Below are positions 54,499-64,000 of a stretch of 64,000 bases of DNA, piece after piece (within the stretch, counting starts at the first letter, position 1; the number at the start of each line of letters is the position of its first letter). The DNA is from Bin55 sp965205545. Lineage in GTDB: Bacteria > Pseudomonadota > Gammaproteobacteria > Pseudomonadales > Azotimanducaceae. The notes beneath the pieces are model-generated. The model was not told the origin of the DNA and did not search any database. It saw nothing but the letters and a program-made list of their open reading frames with translations. The position numbers were made by a program, and so were the translations under genes. Where the stretch lies: positions 868,001 through 932,000 of the forward strand of contig OZ242170.1 of the NCBI GenBank assembly GCA_965205545.1. The letters are read 5' to 3'.

Positions 54499-56810
54499 CT
54501 AGGCTTGCTTCGCCAACACTTGGCGGTTGCCCATATCGTTTGGAGCAGAGACAATCCCTTCACTTTCCATGGCTTCAACGATTCTGGCGGCTCTGTTGTA
54601 GCCAATCCGAAACTTTCTCTGAATCGACGAAATCGATGCCTTCTTTGTCTGCAACACGAAATCCACCGCTTCGTCATAGTTCTCGTCCTTTTCTTCGTCG
54701 CTACCAATGTAGACCATTGCATCGGATATTTGTGCGTTCTCGTCACTCGTAACCTCGTCCACATAGTCAGGTTGAGCTTGAGAACGCCAATGCTCCGCAA
54801 TGCGAATCACTTCTGTATCCGAAACAAAAGCGCCATGCACTCGCACAGGAACTCCACTGCCCGGAGGCAGATAAAGCATATCGCCATGGCCTAGAAGCTG
54901 TTCAGCACCGCCTTGGTCCAAGATCGTGCGAGAATCAATCTTGCTCGACACTTGAAAACTGATGCGACAGGGAATGTTCGCTTTGATGAGCCCGGTTATG
55001 ACGTCTACAGATGGACGTTGCGTCGCAAGAATGAGATGGATGCCTGCAGCTCTGGCTTTTTGAGCTATACGGGCAATGAGCTGCTCAACTTTCTTGCCAA
55101 CAATCATCATCATGTCGGCGAATTCGTCCACGATCACAACAATGGAAGGTAGTTTCGTCAACGGTTCGGCATCTAGTCGACCCTCTCTCGCTGCCAACGG
55201 ATCGAGAACAGTCTCGCCATCTCGTTCGGCGAACTCGATTAGAGCGTTGTAGCCGGCCAAATTACGCACGCTGAGAGCAGCCATCAGCTGATACCGGCGT
55301 TCCATTTCTGCAATGCACCAGCCTAGTGCGCGCGACGCCTCTTGCATGTCTGTCACAACAGGGGTCAGGAGATGTGGGATGTCTTCATAAATAGAGAGTT
55401 CCAGCATCTTTGGATCGATGAGTATCAGACGTACCTGATCGGGACGGGTGTGCAAGAGCAGGCTAATCAATACCGCATTGATGCATACCGACTTGCCGGA
55501 TCCAGTCGTGCCTGCAACGAGAAGATGTGGCATTTTCTCGATGTCGGCGATAACCGGTGCCCCAGCAACGTCTTTACCCAAGACAATGCTCAATGGCGTA
55601 CCAATCAGTCCAGCTCGTTTGGATCCGTGCAGCACTTCCTGCAATCCCACAAGTGATCGTTCGTCGTTTGGAATTTCAATTCCTACCACCGACTTGCCCG
55701 GAATGACCTCCACTATCCGGACGCTCAAGACTGCCAATGCACGTGCTAAGTCCTTGGCGAGCGCTGCAATTTTGCTGACCTTCAGTCCTGGGGCAGGTTG
55801 AATTTCAAACCGAGTGACTACTGGTCCGGTAAGAACCGATACAACCTCCGCATCTACTCCAAAGTCTGCTAGTTTCTTGGCAAGTTGCTCGGCAACACGA
55901 TTGATGGAATCTCGGGACGCGGCAGTCGCAGAACCAGAACGCGAACTGTCCAGCAACGCCAAATCTGGAAGTCCAGACTTCGTTCCTTGACGCTGTCTAA
56001 CCGGAGCCGCACTTGCGCCTCTCGCTCCCTTCGTGGATGTTTTAGACTTGGGTGTAGCTGCTAGCTTAGGTTCCTGTCGCTTCTTAGAGGACTCTACACC
56101 GTTCGTACGCTTTCGAACTGACTTGTGAGCTTCTCCCTTACGTACAGTTGTAACCCCTCTTCGTGGCGAAGATCGTTCCAATGCACCAATCCTTCTACCT
56201 CTCGACAATCGCACAAGTGCAATCACGGATTCCTTGAGGTTGACGAAGACTACGACCAACGAATGCCCAGTAATTTCTAGAGCCTTCGACCAAGGGAGCT
56301 TTACCACAAGTGCGTGCCGATCAGCAATCCAATCGAAGAGACAATCGCAGCAACCTTTGCATTCAGATACGGGAAGGTAGCAATCGCGATCCACGAGCCA
56401 ACGCTACCAGACACCTCTCCTATTGCCACTCGAGGACCCCCGACCCATGCAGCGGCTAGTAGACACAGAGAACACACCACCAAGAAAAAGCCGCCAACCG
56501 CAATCAATCCCTTCCACCATCGCGTTTCGCGAGGATGGGCGACAATGCTCAACACTTTCACAAACAGCAGGATGGGAATGGCATAAGCAACCTGTCCAAA
56601 CATGCCCACCAGCGCATTGGACATAAATGATCCGACGGGGCCAAAGAATCCTCTGATGGCTTCATTGTTGGACGCATGACCCCAATCTGGATTAAGCGGA
56701 GAGTATGCGACCAACACTAAGAAAACCAAGGTCGCGACTAATCCCAGAAGGATCGGATTGCGTATGCGTGGAGAGAGCGCAATCGAATCTAGCTTCATGC
56801 TGTACATCAT
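54499..56810 (-). CDS. ftsK: DNA translocase FtsK, with one frame break
   Basis: Two overlapping frames make one FtsK of about 770 residues. The first piece (56301-56810) holds the N-terminal membrane domain with four hydrophobic helices. The second (54499-56394) holds the linker and the motor: Walker A VAGTTGSGKSVCINA, Walker B SIVVIVDEFADMMM, and the C-terminal gamma domain (SISSIQRKFRIGYNRAARIVE) that reads KOPS sites. FtsK pumps chromosome ends through the division septum and activates XerCD at dif. The frame breaks near 56308, where CACTTGTGG would read on if it were CACTTTGTGG. Because ftsK is normally essential, a sequencing error in the T run is more likely than a dead gene. lolA and rarA follow on the same strand. 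Confidence 0.93.
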
Positions 56811-57061
56811 TCGTCCTCGTCCATGGACAAATTTATAGAAATAGTATCAAAATACCCGAATTAAGGCGCTCAACGCGTGGCTGTTGCTGCCCCATCTGAA
56901 GCAAAATGACTCGAAAAAGACGTAATCGAGTCGTGATTCCCATGACGTCCTACCAAGTTATATCAGAACTAAATTTGCTTTCAATGCACTCAAGCTAGCA
57001 GTCAAACCCTCGTGATACCATCGTGCAAACTCTTGCTCATTCAAGCGTTACAGGTACTTGC

Positions 57062-57910
57062 ATGAACTCAAAGCTCGCATATAGAACTGTCGCCATTTCG
57101 ATTCTCTTTACATTCGCGTACACAGCGCATTCACAGACACCAGAGGACCAACCTTCGGCAGTGTCCGACAATTCCCAGATGCTCCAGGTGATCGAAGGTG
57201 CGGGAAGCGATCCAACCGGAGAGCTCCTTGAGTACTACGATAAGGCGAAAGGCTACCTAGCAGTTCCGGAAGGTGATGGTCCGTTTGGCTCGATCATCCT
57301 TATTCACGAGTGGAATGGTTTGGTCACCCGAGTAAAGCAAGTTGCGGACGCCTTGGCTCAAGAGGGCTACCTGGCGTTGGCGGCTGATCTGTACTCGGGC
57401 CGTACGGGTTCAAATCCACAAGAGAACATGGCGCTAGTTCGGGAGACGCGTGCGGATTCCGAAACGCTCATAGCAAATCTCAATGCCGCAGTTCAGTATC
57501 TTAAGAACCGCTCAGACTCAAACGGGCAAGTCGCAACTATCGGATGGTGCTTTGGCGGAGGTGTTGCCTTGACTTTCGCTATGGGAGGCGAACACCATGA
57601 CGGCACGGCGATCTTCTACGGTCAGCTGTTGTACGATCCCGAAGAGCTTGGCAATATGCATCATGAGTTTCACGGTACATTTGCGGGCCAGGATCGGGGA
57701 CCGACGGTGGAGCAGGTTCAAGCATTTGCAAAAGTGCTTCGCGACGCCGGAATTCCGAACGACATCCACATCTACGATCCAGTCCAACACGGGTTTTGGC
57801 TCTATGTTGAACGTGACCTTGAGACAAACAAAGAACCAGCAAAACATGCTTGGGGACGCCTAAAGAGCTTCTTCAACCGAATATTGAACGGTGAGAAAGA
57901 AGAAACATAG
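57062..57910 (+). CDS. Dienelactone hydrolase-family exported protein
   Basis: A 282-residue alpha/beta-hydrolase with an N-terminal signal peptide (AYRTVAISILFTFAYTAHS). The nucleophile is a cysteine in IGWCFGGGVAL, and the histidine lies in DPVQHGFW; both fit dienelactone hydrolases, which open lactone rings in chloroaromatic and related catabolism. The secreted version is more likely to act on ester or lactone compounds in the periplasm. The ATG at 57062 is preferred over a GTG 13 codons upstream. It is divergent from ftsK. Confidence 0.85.
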   Translation: MNSKLAYRTVAISILFTFAYTAHSQTPEDQPSAVSDNSQMLQVIEGAGSDPTGELLEYYDKAKGYLAVPEGDGPFGSIILIHEWNGLVTRVKQVADALAQEGYLALAADLYSGRTGSNPQENMALVRETRADSETLIANLNAAVQYLKNRSDSNGQVATIGWCFGGGVALTFAMGGEHHDGTAIFYGQLLYDPEELGNMHHEFHGTFAGQDRGPTVEQVQAFAKVLRDAGIPNDIHIYDPVQHGFWLYVERDLETNKEPAKHAWGRLKSFFNRILNGEKEET

Positions 57911-58399
57911 CAAGACGAACAGTTCTGATCAATACAGTCCCAAGATGGATTAGACAGCCGAATTCCCGCGAATTCAGCGATGGTTACGGTGCCGCCGATA
58001 GTATGCGAAAAGCCGTAGTTTGCCCTCCGCATTTAAATAACCGGTTTTTGGATTTGGATCGAATCTAAGTCGTGATGCTATTGGACCAAGATCATTCATT
58101 GTGAACAAACGCTATTCCTCAAGGTAAGGTGCCTCGGCAGCAATACCTTGAAATTTGGGCATTGTCTACAAACAACCCACACCGTCGACGTAGAGATTTC
58201 TTGCTCTACTTCATCCATCCTTTGCTCTTAGCCCAAGCTACGTTTGACTGGCTAGCTTATTGCTTTGTACCGATGAATCGCGCCCATAGTGCGAGCAACG
58301 TCTCTGGATCACTTGCTGCCAAGTTGTATCTTCAACTCCTTCCTCCAGTCAAATAGCCAACTAAAATACGACACCAACATTTCGACTGATAATTCTCGA
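57911..58399. other. Intergenic stretch upstream of trxB
   Basis: This stretch lies between two plus-strand genes. It holds an inverted repeat at 58120-58150 and presumably the trxB promoter. A 75-codon frame at 58129-58356 shows no family feature and is not called. Confidence 0.5.
58120..58150. repeat. Inverted repeat in the trxB upstream region
   Basis: The arms caaggta and taccttg are separated by 17 bases that contain a smaller tgcc/ggca pairing, so a two-tier hairpin can form. It could be a terminator, an operator or a leader structure. No function can be assigned. Confidence 0.35.
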
Positions 58400-59353
58400 A
58401 TGGACTCGCAACATCACAAACTCATCGTTTTGGGTTCAGGCCCCGCGGGCTATACCGCCGCTCTCTATGCTGCAAGAGCGAACCTTGATCCGGTGATTGT
58501 CACCGGAATCGAAGTCGGCGGACAGCTAACAACTACCACGGACGTTGACAACTGGCCTGGCGATTCGCTGGGTTTGCAGGGTCCCGATCTGATGCTCAGA
58601 ATGCAGGAGCACGTGACCAAGTACGGAGTCCAACTCATCAACGACGAAATCCACACTGCAGAATTTCGAAACGGAATCAAGCAACTACGGGGAGATTTTG
58701 GAATCTATTCTTGCGACGCACTAATTATTGCAACGGGTGCGTCTGCAAAGTATCTGGGTCTAGAGAGTGAGGAGAAATATAAAGGCCGGGGTGTAAGTGC
58801 CTGCGCAACCTGTGATGGTTTCTTCTTTCGCAACCAAGATGTGGCAGTTGTAGGAGGCGGTAACACCGCAGTGGAGGAAGCGCTCTACCTATCGAACATC
58901 GCCTCCCACGTGAATGTCGTGCATAGACGAGACGCACTGCGAGCAGAGAAAATTCTGCAGGGAAGACTATTTGAGCGAGTCGATGAGGGGAAAGTGACCA
59001 TGTGGTGGAATAACACACTCCATGAAGTCCAAGGCACCGAGTCCGGAGTGACAGGCATCGAAATCGAGAGCAAACTCGACTCGTCTCGAACCAAGTTGGA
59101 TTTGTCCGGAGTGTTTATCGCCATAGGGCATACTCCCAACACCGGAATCTTCAATGACCTCCTTGAAATGCGGGACGGCTATATCGTCACCAATAGTGGA
59201 TTGGATGGAAACGCTACAGCCACAAGTGAGCCTGGTGTATTTGCTGCGGGAGATGTCGCAGATCATGTATATCGACAGGCCGTAACATCAGCCGGATTTG
59301 GATGTATGGCCGCGCTGGACGCTGAGAAATACCTGGATCTGCTTCCCAATTAG
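58400..59353 (+). CDS. trxB: Thioredoxin reductase
   Basis: A 317-residue FAD/NADPH enzyme that keeps thioredoxin reduced. The FAD motif is VLGSGPAGYTAALYAARA at the N-terminus, the redox motif is CATC in SACATCDGFF at about residues 134-143, the NADPH motif is VVGGGNTAVEEALYL, and the FAD tail is GVFAAGDVADHVYRQAVTSAGFG. The length matches E. coli TrxB (321). The start is placed at the ATG at 58400, which removes 37 upstream codons without family match. The aat gene begins 8 bases after its stop. Confidence 0.96.
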   Translation: MDSQHHKLIVLGSGPAGYTAALYAARANLDPVIVTGIEVGGQLTTTTDVDNWPGDSLGLQGPDLMLRMQEHVTKYGVQLINDEIHTAEFRNGIKQLRGDFGIYSCDALIIATGASAKYLGLESEEKYKGRGVSACATCDGFFFRNQDVAVVGGGNTAVEEALYLSNIASHVNVVHRRDALRAEKILQGRLFERVDEGKVTMWWNNTLHEVQGTESGVTGIEIESKLDSSRTKLDLSGVFIAIGHTPNTGIFNDLLEMRDGYIVTNSGLDGNATATSEPGVFAAGDVADHVYRQAVTSAGFGCMAALDAEKYLDLLPN

Positions 59354-59361
59354 CTTCTTAC

Positions 59362-60081
59362 GTGCGCCAAATAAGGCTTCCACAATTCATACGCTCAGAC
59401 GAACCATTTGCCAATCCTATTGACGGCCCGAAATTCGGACCGGTTGCAGTTGGAGGCGACCTCTCCCCAAATCGCCTTCTACAGGCGTACGCCAATGGCA
59501 TATTTCCTTGGTTCAACGACGATGCGGACCCAGTCTTTTGGTGGTCGCCCGATCCCCGCTGCATTCTCCCAATAGACGACTTTCACGCATCACGCAGCCT
59601 AGCTAAGTGGTGCAGGAAACACAGGTGGATCGCGACCGTGGACACCTCATTCGATGAGATAGTCGACCGTTGTTCCCAACCTCGCTTGCAAGGCGAGTCG
59701 ACCTGGATCACCGATAGCATGAAGTCCGCGTACTCGGAGCTATATCGTCTGGGCTACTGTCATTCATTGGAAGTGTGGTCCGGCAAGCAGATTGTCGGTG
59801 GAATCTACGGTGTGTCGCTCGGCCTGCATTTCTATGGAGAGTCGATGTTCTCAACAGGACCAAACGGATCGAAAGTGGCGCTCCTAGCTTTGTGCAATCT
59901 GCTGACTTCATGGAGATTTAAATTTATCGACTGCCAATTGCCTACCCCACACCTCGAGAGTCTTGGCGCGGCCAGAGTTGATCGGGCTTCATTCCTACGC
60001 GAGGTGTTCGCCAATCGTGATGTCGCGACCATTCGAGGTCCTTGGCAGGTCCGTCCCTTCGTCCCTCTAGTTTCGCACTAG
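59362..60081 (+). CDS. aat: Leucyl/phenylalanyl-tRNA-protein transferase
   Basis: A 239-residue enzyme that adds Leu or Phe from tRNA to proteins beginning with Arg or Lys, making N-degrons for ClpS-ClpAP. Diagnostic segments are VGGDLSPNRLLQAYANGIFPWF, WWSPDPRCILP, GESTWITDSMKSAYSELYRLGYCHSLEVW and GESMFSTGPNGSKVAL. The start is a GTG at 59362. It follows trxB closely and precedes infA. Its partners clpS and clpA are encoded 0.4-3 kb further on. Confidence 0.96.
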   Translation: MRQIRLPQFIRSDEPFANPIDGPKFGPVAVGGDLSPNRLLQAYANGIFPWFNDDADPVFWWSPDPRCILPIDDFHASRSLAKWCRKHRWIATVDTSFDEIVDRCSQPRLQGESTWITDSMKSAYSELYRLGYCHSLEVWSGKQIVGGIYGVSLGLHFYGESMFSTGPNGSKVALLALCNLLTSWRFKFIDCQLPTPHLESLGAARVDRASFLREVFANRDVATIRGPWQVRPFVPLVSH

Positions 60082-60263
60082 TAGTCGCTACCTAAGCTCT
60101 TAGGTTGGAAAAACCAATTAGAGGAAGCAAACACCGACTATTCCTGACTGTGCAATCACTCCGTCTCGAGAGGGAATTTCAATAGGCCAGCAAACGAGCT
60201 ATTTTGTACAATCGCGCATTCTTTACATTGGCGAACCCAATATGCGCGCTTGCTGGAGAATGA

Positions 60264-60482
60264 ATGGCAAAAGAAGAACAGATTGAAATGGAAGGTGTCG
60301 TGATCGATACCTTGCCTAGTACCACCTTCAAAGTGAAGCTTGACAACGACCACGAAATCATTGCGCACATATCAGGAAAGATGCGCAAGAACTACATACG
60401 TATCTATACAGGCGACCGAGTTAAAGTAGAACTCACCCCATACGACCTCACTAAGGGCCGCATCGTATACCGCGAACGCTAG
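60264..60482 (+). CDS. infA: Translation initiation factor IF-1
   Basis: A 72-residue S1-domain protein that binds the A site of the 30S subunit during initiation. The sequence MAKEEQIEMEGVVIDTLPSTTF opens and KMRKNYIRIYTGDRVKVELTPYDLTKGRIVYR ends it, exactly as in IF-1, and the length is standard. The gene converges with clpA and the two stop codons overlap by four bases. Confidence 0.98.
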   Translation: MAKEEQIEMEGVVIDTLPSTTFKVKLDNDHEIIAHISGKMRKNYIRIYTGDRVKVELTPYDLTKGRIVYRER

Positions 60483-62809
60483 TCGATCGCCTCTTCCTCT
60501 TCTAAGGAGACGGAGCTTGCAGGGATCGACTTGATTTCGTCTCTAGATTGGACATTGATCGTCAAACCATTCTCGTCGCACGACAATTCAACGAGTCCGC
60601 CGCCGTCAGCAAGTGGTCCAAAAAGAATCTCTTCGGCAAGAGGACGTTTGATCTCCTCTTGAATCAATCTCTGCATTGGTCGCGCACCCATTTTTTCGTC
60701 ATAGCCCTCAACAGCTAGCCAATGACGAGCACTATCGTCGACATGCAATTCAACCTTCTTCTGGTCGAGTTGCGCCTGCAATTCGGTCAGGAACTTGTCC
60801 ACAACCGTCTTTATCACGTCCATGGACAACGCACCGAATTGAATGATCGCATCGAGGCGGTTGCGAAATTCCGGTGTGAAAATCTTCTTCAGCATTTCCA
60901 TCGCGTCGGTTGAATGATCCTGTTGATCGAATCCGATCGAAGCACGCGCCGCTTCCTGAGCTCCTGCATTAGTCGTCATCACTAATACAACATTGCGAAA
61001 ATCCGCCTTGCGTCCATTGTTGTCGGTCAATGTGCCGTGATCCATGACCTGCAACAGCAAGTTGAACACTTCAGGATGTGCCTTCTCCACTTCGTCCAGT
61101 AACACAACGCTATGGGGATGTTTAGTGACCGCATCCGTTAGCTGGCCACCCTGATCGAATCCGATGTAGCCAGGTGGAGCGCCAATCAATCGAGAAACGG
61201 TATGTCGTTCCATGTATTCCGACATGTCGAACCGTAGTAGCTCCACTCCCATGATCAAGGCGAGCTGTCGGCAAACTTCAGTCTTTCCAACTCCGGTCGG
61301 GCCCGCAAACAAGAACGACCCAATTGGCTTTTGCTCAGATTGGAGACCGGCTCGCGACAGTCGAATTGACGAAGCTAACATGTTGATCGCCTCATCCTGC
61401 CCAAATACGGTCAGCTTGAGTTTCACGTCAAGGTCGCGCAACGCTTCTTTGTCTGACACCGTCACTTGAGTTGACGGTATTCTTGCTATGCGGGCGACAA
61501 CTTGCTCCACGTCTGGGGCGCCGATGGTTTTCTTGCGTTTCTTGCCTGACACCAGTTGTTGCGCTGCGCCCGCTTCGTCGATTACATCAATGGCTTTGTC
61601 TGGCATGAATCGATCAGTTATGTAGCGACTCGCCAACTCAGCGGCTGCGCGCAAAGCCCTATCGGTGTAGCGAAGGTGGTAGTGGTCCTCATACCTTAGT
61701 TTGAGACCTTTCAATATCTTGTAGGTGTCGTCAACCGAAGGTTCTGTAATGTCGATCTTTTGGAATCTCCGCGAAAGAGCCCGATCCTTGTCGAATACGC
61801 CACGATATTCAGCATACGTGGTCGATCCCATGCACCGAATCTCGCCGGAAGCCAGCAACGGCTTAAGCATGTTGGAAGCGTCCATCACGCCACCTGAAGC
61901 GGCACCAGCGCCGATTATCATGTGGATTTCATCGATGAAAAGGATCGTCCCTTCCTTGGACTTCAACTCCTTGAGCAACATCTTGAAGCGCTTTTCAAAG
62001 TCCCCGCGGTACTTTGTACCGGCCAAGAGCGAGCCCAAGTCGAGCGCATAGACGCAACACTCCTTCATAACATCAGGAACGTCCTGATCGACAATTCTCT
62101 TTGCCAGGCCTTCAGCGATCGCAGTCTTGCCCACTCCGGACTCGCCCACAAGCAAAGGATTGTTCTTGCGTCGACGACAGAGAATCTGCAATACCCTATG
62201 CAGCTCGTCGCCCCTTCCCACTAGTGGATCAATAAGTCCGGACTTGGCAGATTCATTGAGATTGGTGGCGAATGCTTGCAGCGCGGAGGGCTGCTTCTGT
62301 TTTTGCTTCTGCTTTTCGTCGCCCTCTTCCGACGACTCTGATGGAGCTTCCTCTGCCTCGTCTTTGGCGATCTTCGACACTCCGTGTGCAACGAAATTCA
62401 CCACGTCGATTCGTGCAATGTCTTGCTTGCGAAGGAAAAAGACTGCTTGAGATTCAGGTTCACTGAAAATGGCAATCAGTATGTCCTTTGCGCTGACCTT
62501 GCTCCGCTGCTGTGTTGTCTGGACATGGAACGTTGCTCGGTGAATTACGCGTTGGAAACCAGTGGACTGTTCTACATTGTTGCTCTGCTCTTCGCTTGGG
62601 GGAATCACGGTCATGAACTTTCTTAGGTACGATTCCAAGTCTTGTCGCAACAAGTCAATGTCAGCAGCAACGTTCTCCAACACCTCCCGAGATTCCTCGT
62701 TGTCGAGCAACGCTAACAACAAGTGCTCGACGGTAATGAACTCGTGGCGGTTCGACCGTGCATGGTTTATCGCCTTCTCGAGTGTATACATGAGATTTTC
62801 AGTAAACAT
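60479..62809 (-). CDS. clpA: ATP-dependent Clp protease ATP-binding subunit ClpA
   Basis: A 776-residue two-ring AAA+ unfoldase that feeds proteins to ClpP. The N-domain (NHARSNRHEFITVEHLLLALL) binds ClpS. The first Walker A is GESGVGKTAIAEG, with Walker B TILFIDEIHMIIGAG, and the second is FAGPTGVGKTEVC, with LLDEVEKAHPEV. The ClpP-binding loop carries IGF in ASIGFDQQ. I prefer the ATG at 62809 over the GTG just before it. It lies four bases after clpS, so the two are coupled. The 3' end overlaps the infA stop. Confidence 0.97.
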   Translation of the reverse strand: MFTENLMYTLEKAINHARSNRHEFITVEHLLLALLDNEESREVLENVAADIDLLRQDLESYLRKFMTVIPPSEEQSNNVEQSTGFQRVIHRATFHVQTTQQRSKVSAKDILIAIFSEPESQAVFFLRKQDIARIDVVNFVAHGVSKIAKDEAEEAPSESSEEGDEKQKQKQKQPSALQAFATNLNESAKSGLIDPLVGRGDELHRVLQILCRRRKNNPLLVGESGVGKTAIAEGLAKRIVDQDVPDVMKECCVYALDLGSLLAGTKYRGDFEKRFKMLLKELKSKEGTILFIDEIHMIIGAGAASGGVMDASNMLKPLLASGEIRCMGSTTYAEYRGVFDKDRALSRRFQKIDITEPSVDDTYKILKGLKLRYEDHYHLRYTDRALRAAAELASRYITDRFMPDKAIDVIDEAGAAQQLVSGKKRKKTIGAPDVEQVVARIARIPSTQVTVSDKEALRDLDVKLKLTVFGQDEAINMLASSIRLSRAGLQSEQKPIGSFLFAGPTGVGKTEVCRQLALIMGVELLRFDMSEYMERHTVSRLIGAPPGYIGFDQGGQLTDAVTKHPHSVVLLDEVEKAHPEVFNLLLQVMDHGTLTDNNGRKADFRNVVLVMTTNAGAQEAARASIGFDQQDHSTDAMEMLKKIFTPEFRNRLDAIIQFGALSMDVIKTVVDKFLTELQAQLDQKKVELHVDDSARHWLAVEGYDEKMGARPMQRLIQEEIKRPLAEEILFGPLADGGGLVELSCDENGLTINVQSRDEIKSIPASSVSLEEEEAID

Positions 62810-62813
62810 CACT

Positions 62814-63152
62814 CTAATCCGTCATTTCTATAGTCGATAGTAATGGATGGTTTTGGCTTTGCGAGTAGTTGTTGACTTGTTCGCATTTGGTTTCGGCAAT
62901 TTCACGCGGGTATATCCCTACGACTGATTGTCCCGTTGTATGGATTGTCATCATGATTCGAACGGCCTTGTCCAATTCCATGGAGAAGAACACCATCAGC
63001 ACATGAATGACGAATTCCATCGGCGTATAGTCATCATTGAACATGACAACCTTGTACATTGGCGGAGGTTTTACCTTCGCTTCCTTTCGCTCGAGAACAA
63101 CTACGTCGTCGAGGTCAAGATTCACGTCGTCGATTAGGTCATCGTCGCTCAA
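62814..63152 (-). CDS. clpS: ATP-dependent Clp protease adaptor ClpS
   Basis: A 112-residue adaptor that delivers N-degron proteins to ClpAP. The degron pocket segment is VVMFNDDYTPMEFVIHVL, and the ClpA-contacting part follows (THTTGQ-like IHTTGQSVVGIYPREIAE). The N-terminus is acidic and flexible, as usual. The start is a TTG at 63152, supported by AAGGAG about ten bases upstream. Together with aat and clpA this completes the N-end-rule set. In Escherichia a cold-shock gene precedes it; none is seen here. Confidence 0.95.
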   Translation of the reverse strand: MSDDDLIDDVNLDLDDVVVLERKEAKVKPPPMYKVVMFNDDYTPMEFVIHVLMVFFSMELDKAVRIMMTIHTTGQSVVGIYPREIAETKCEQVNNYSQSQNHPLLSTIEMTD

Positions 63153-63359
63153 ATCGCGAACACTCCTTCAACCTCTTGTTAGGCGATTGAATTATCGACA
63201 TAAATTTAGCAGATTTTGCTAAGAAATTCATATTGTGCATGAAACAACCTACTCTCATTGTTGATGGCAGGCCGAGAAATCTGCAGCGATCTAGGATTGC
63301 GGCTGCAGTACGTTTGAGGCTAGTAAATGTGACGAGAGGGTTTACTGTCGGGGATTCTG

Positions 63360-64000
<641 letters not shown>

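Noticed and set aside
58129..58356. 75-codon frame upstream of trxB
   Set aside because: No recognisable domain; overlaps the open-frame extension of trxB and a hairpin.

Overview
The window looks like a stretch of chromosome from an uncultured gammaproteobacterium of roughly 50% GC. The best evidence is gene order: tusDCBE, serS, rarA, lolA and ftsK, then trxB, aat and infA, then clpA, clpS and icd between about 49.8 and 64 kb is the gammaproteobacterial housekeeping neighbourhood known from Pseudomonas and Escherichia. Tus sulfur-relay genes, a Tat-type PhoX, KdsD and LolA all fit a diderm proteobacterium. There is no rRNA, no CRISPR array, no recognisable insertion sequence and no prophage.

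Layout. 0-5.5 kb: edge-truncated ABC exporter ATPase, D-aminoacylase-type amidohydrolase, Nu-class GST, PhoX-family secreted phosphatase. 5.7-10.9 kb: an AAA ATPase, a cadherin-like (tandem-95) lipoprotein and a class-C beta-lactamase-fold hydrolase on the plus strand. 10.9-17.3 kb: minus-strand run of alpha/beta hydrolase, lipoprotein, PhyH dioxygenase, PEP carboxylase and MTA/SAH deaminase-like amidohydrolase. 17.5-25.8 kb: Amidohydro_2 enzymes, two Yip1 membrane proteins, a frameshifted Baeyer-Villiger monooxygenase, a VOC protein, and a decayed patch holding a broken AAA_14/DUF4143 ATPase and a VapBC-like pair whose toxin has lost its middle. 26-40.5 kb: secreted and acidic proteins, a lone molybdopterin oxidoreductase subunit, a PHP phosphatase, a thioredoxin lipoprotein, an intact AAA_14/DUF4143 ATPase, KdsD, HspQ and a gluconolactonase. 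40.5-49.7 kb: overlapping glycosyltransferase, polysaccharide deacetylase and DUF3108 genes, then an Amidohydro_2, an MFS transporter, an acyl-CoA ligase and a nucleotide-sugar dehydrogenase. 49.8-64 kb: tRNA-Ser(UGA) and the housekeeping block.

The accessory part reads as a scavenging and catabolic repertoire (five amidohydrolases, PhoX, PhyH, BVMO, molybdopterin oxidoreductase, acyl-CoA ligase, lactonase, dienelactone hydrolase) mixed with envelope polysaccharide functions. Many exported proteins carry strongly acidic, low-complexity stretches. The housekeeping end supplies tRNA thiolation, serine charging, division and chromosome segregation, thiol redox and the N-end-rule path (Aat, ClpS, ClpA).

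Three genes (ftsK, the BVMO and the first AAA_14 ATPase) each contain one frame break that restores by adding back one base to a short homopolymer. Because ftsK is normally essential, sequencing or assembly error is a serious explanation for at least some of these. The most unusual signal is that both AAA_14/DUF4143 genes sit directly behind long, perfect, AT-rich palindromes of different sequence; in one case the palindrome runs into the start codon.
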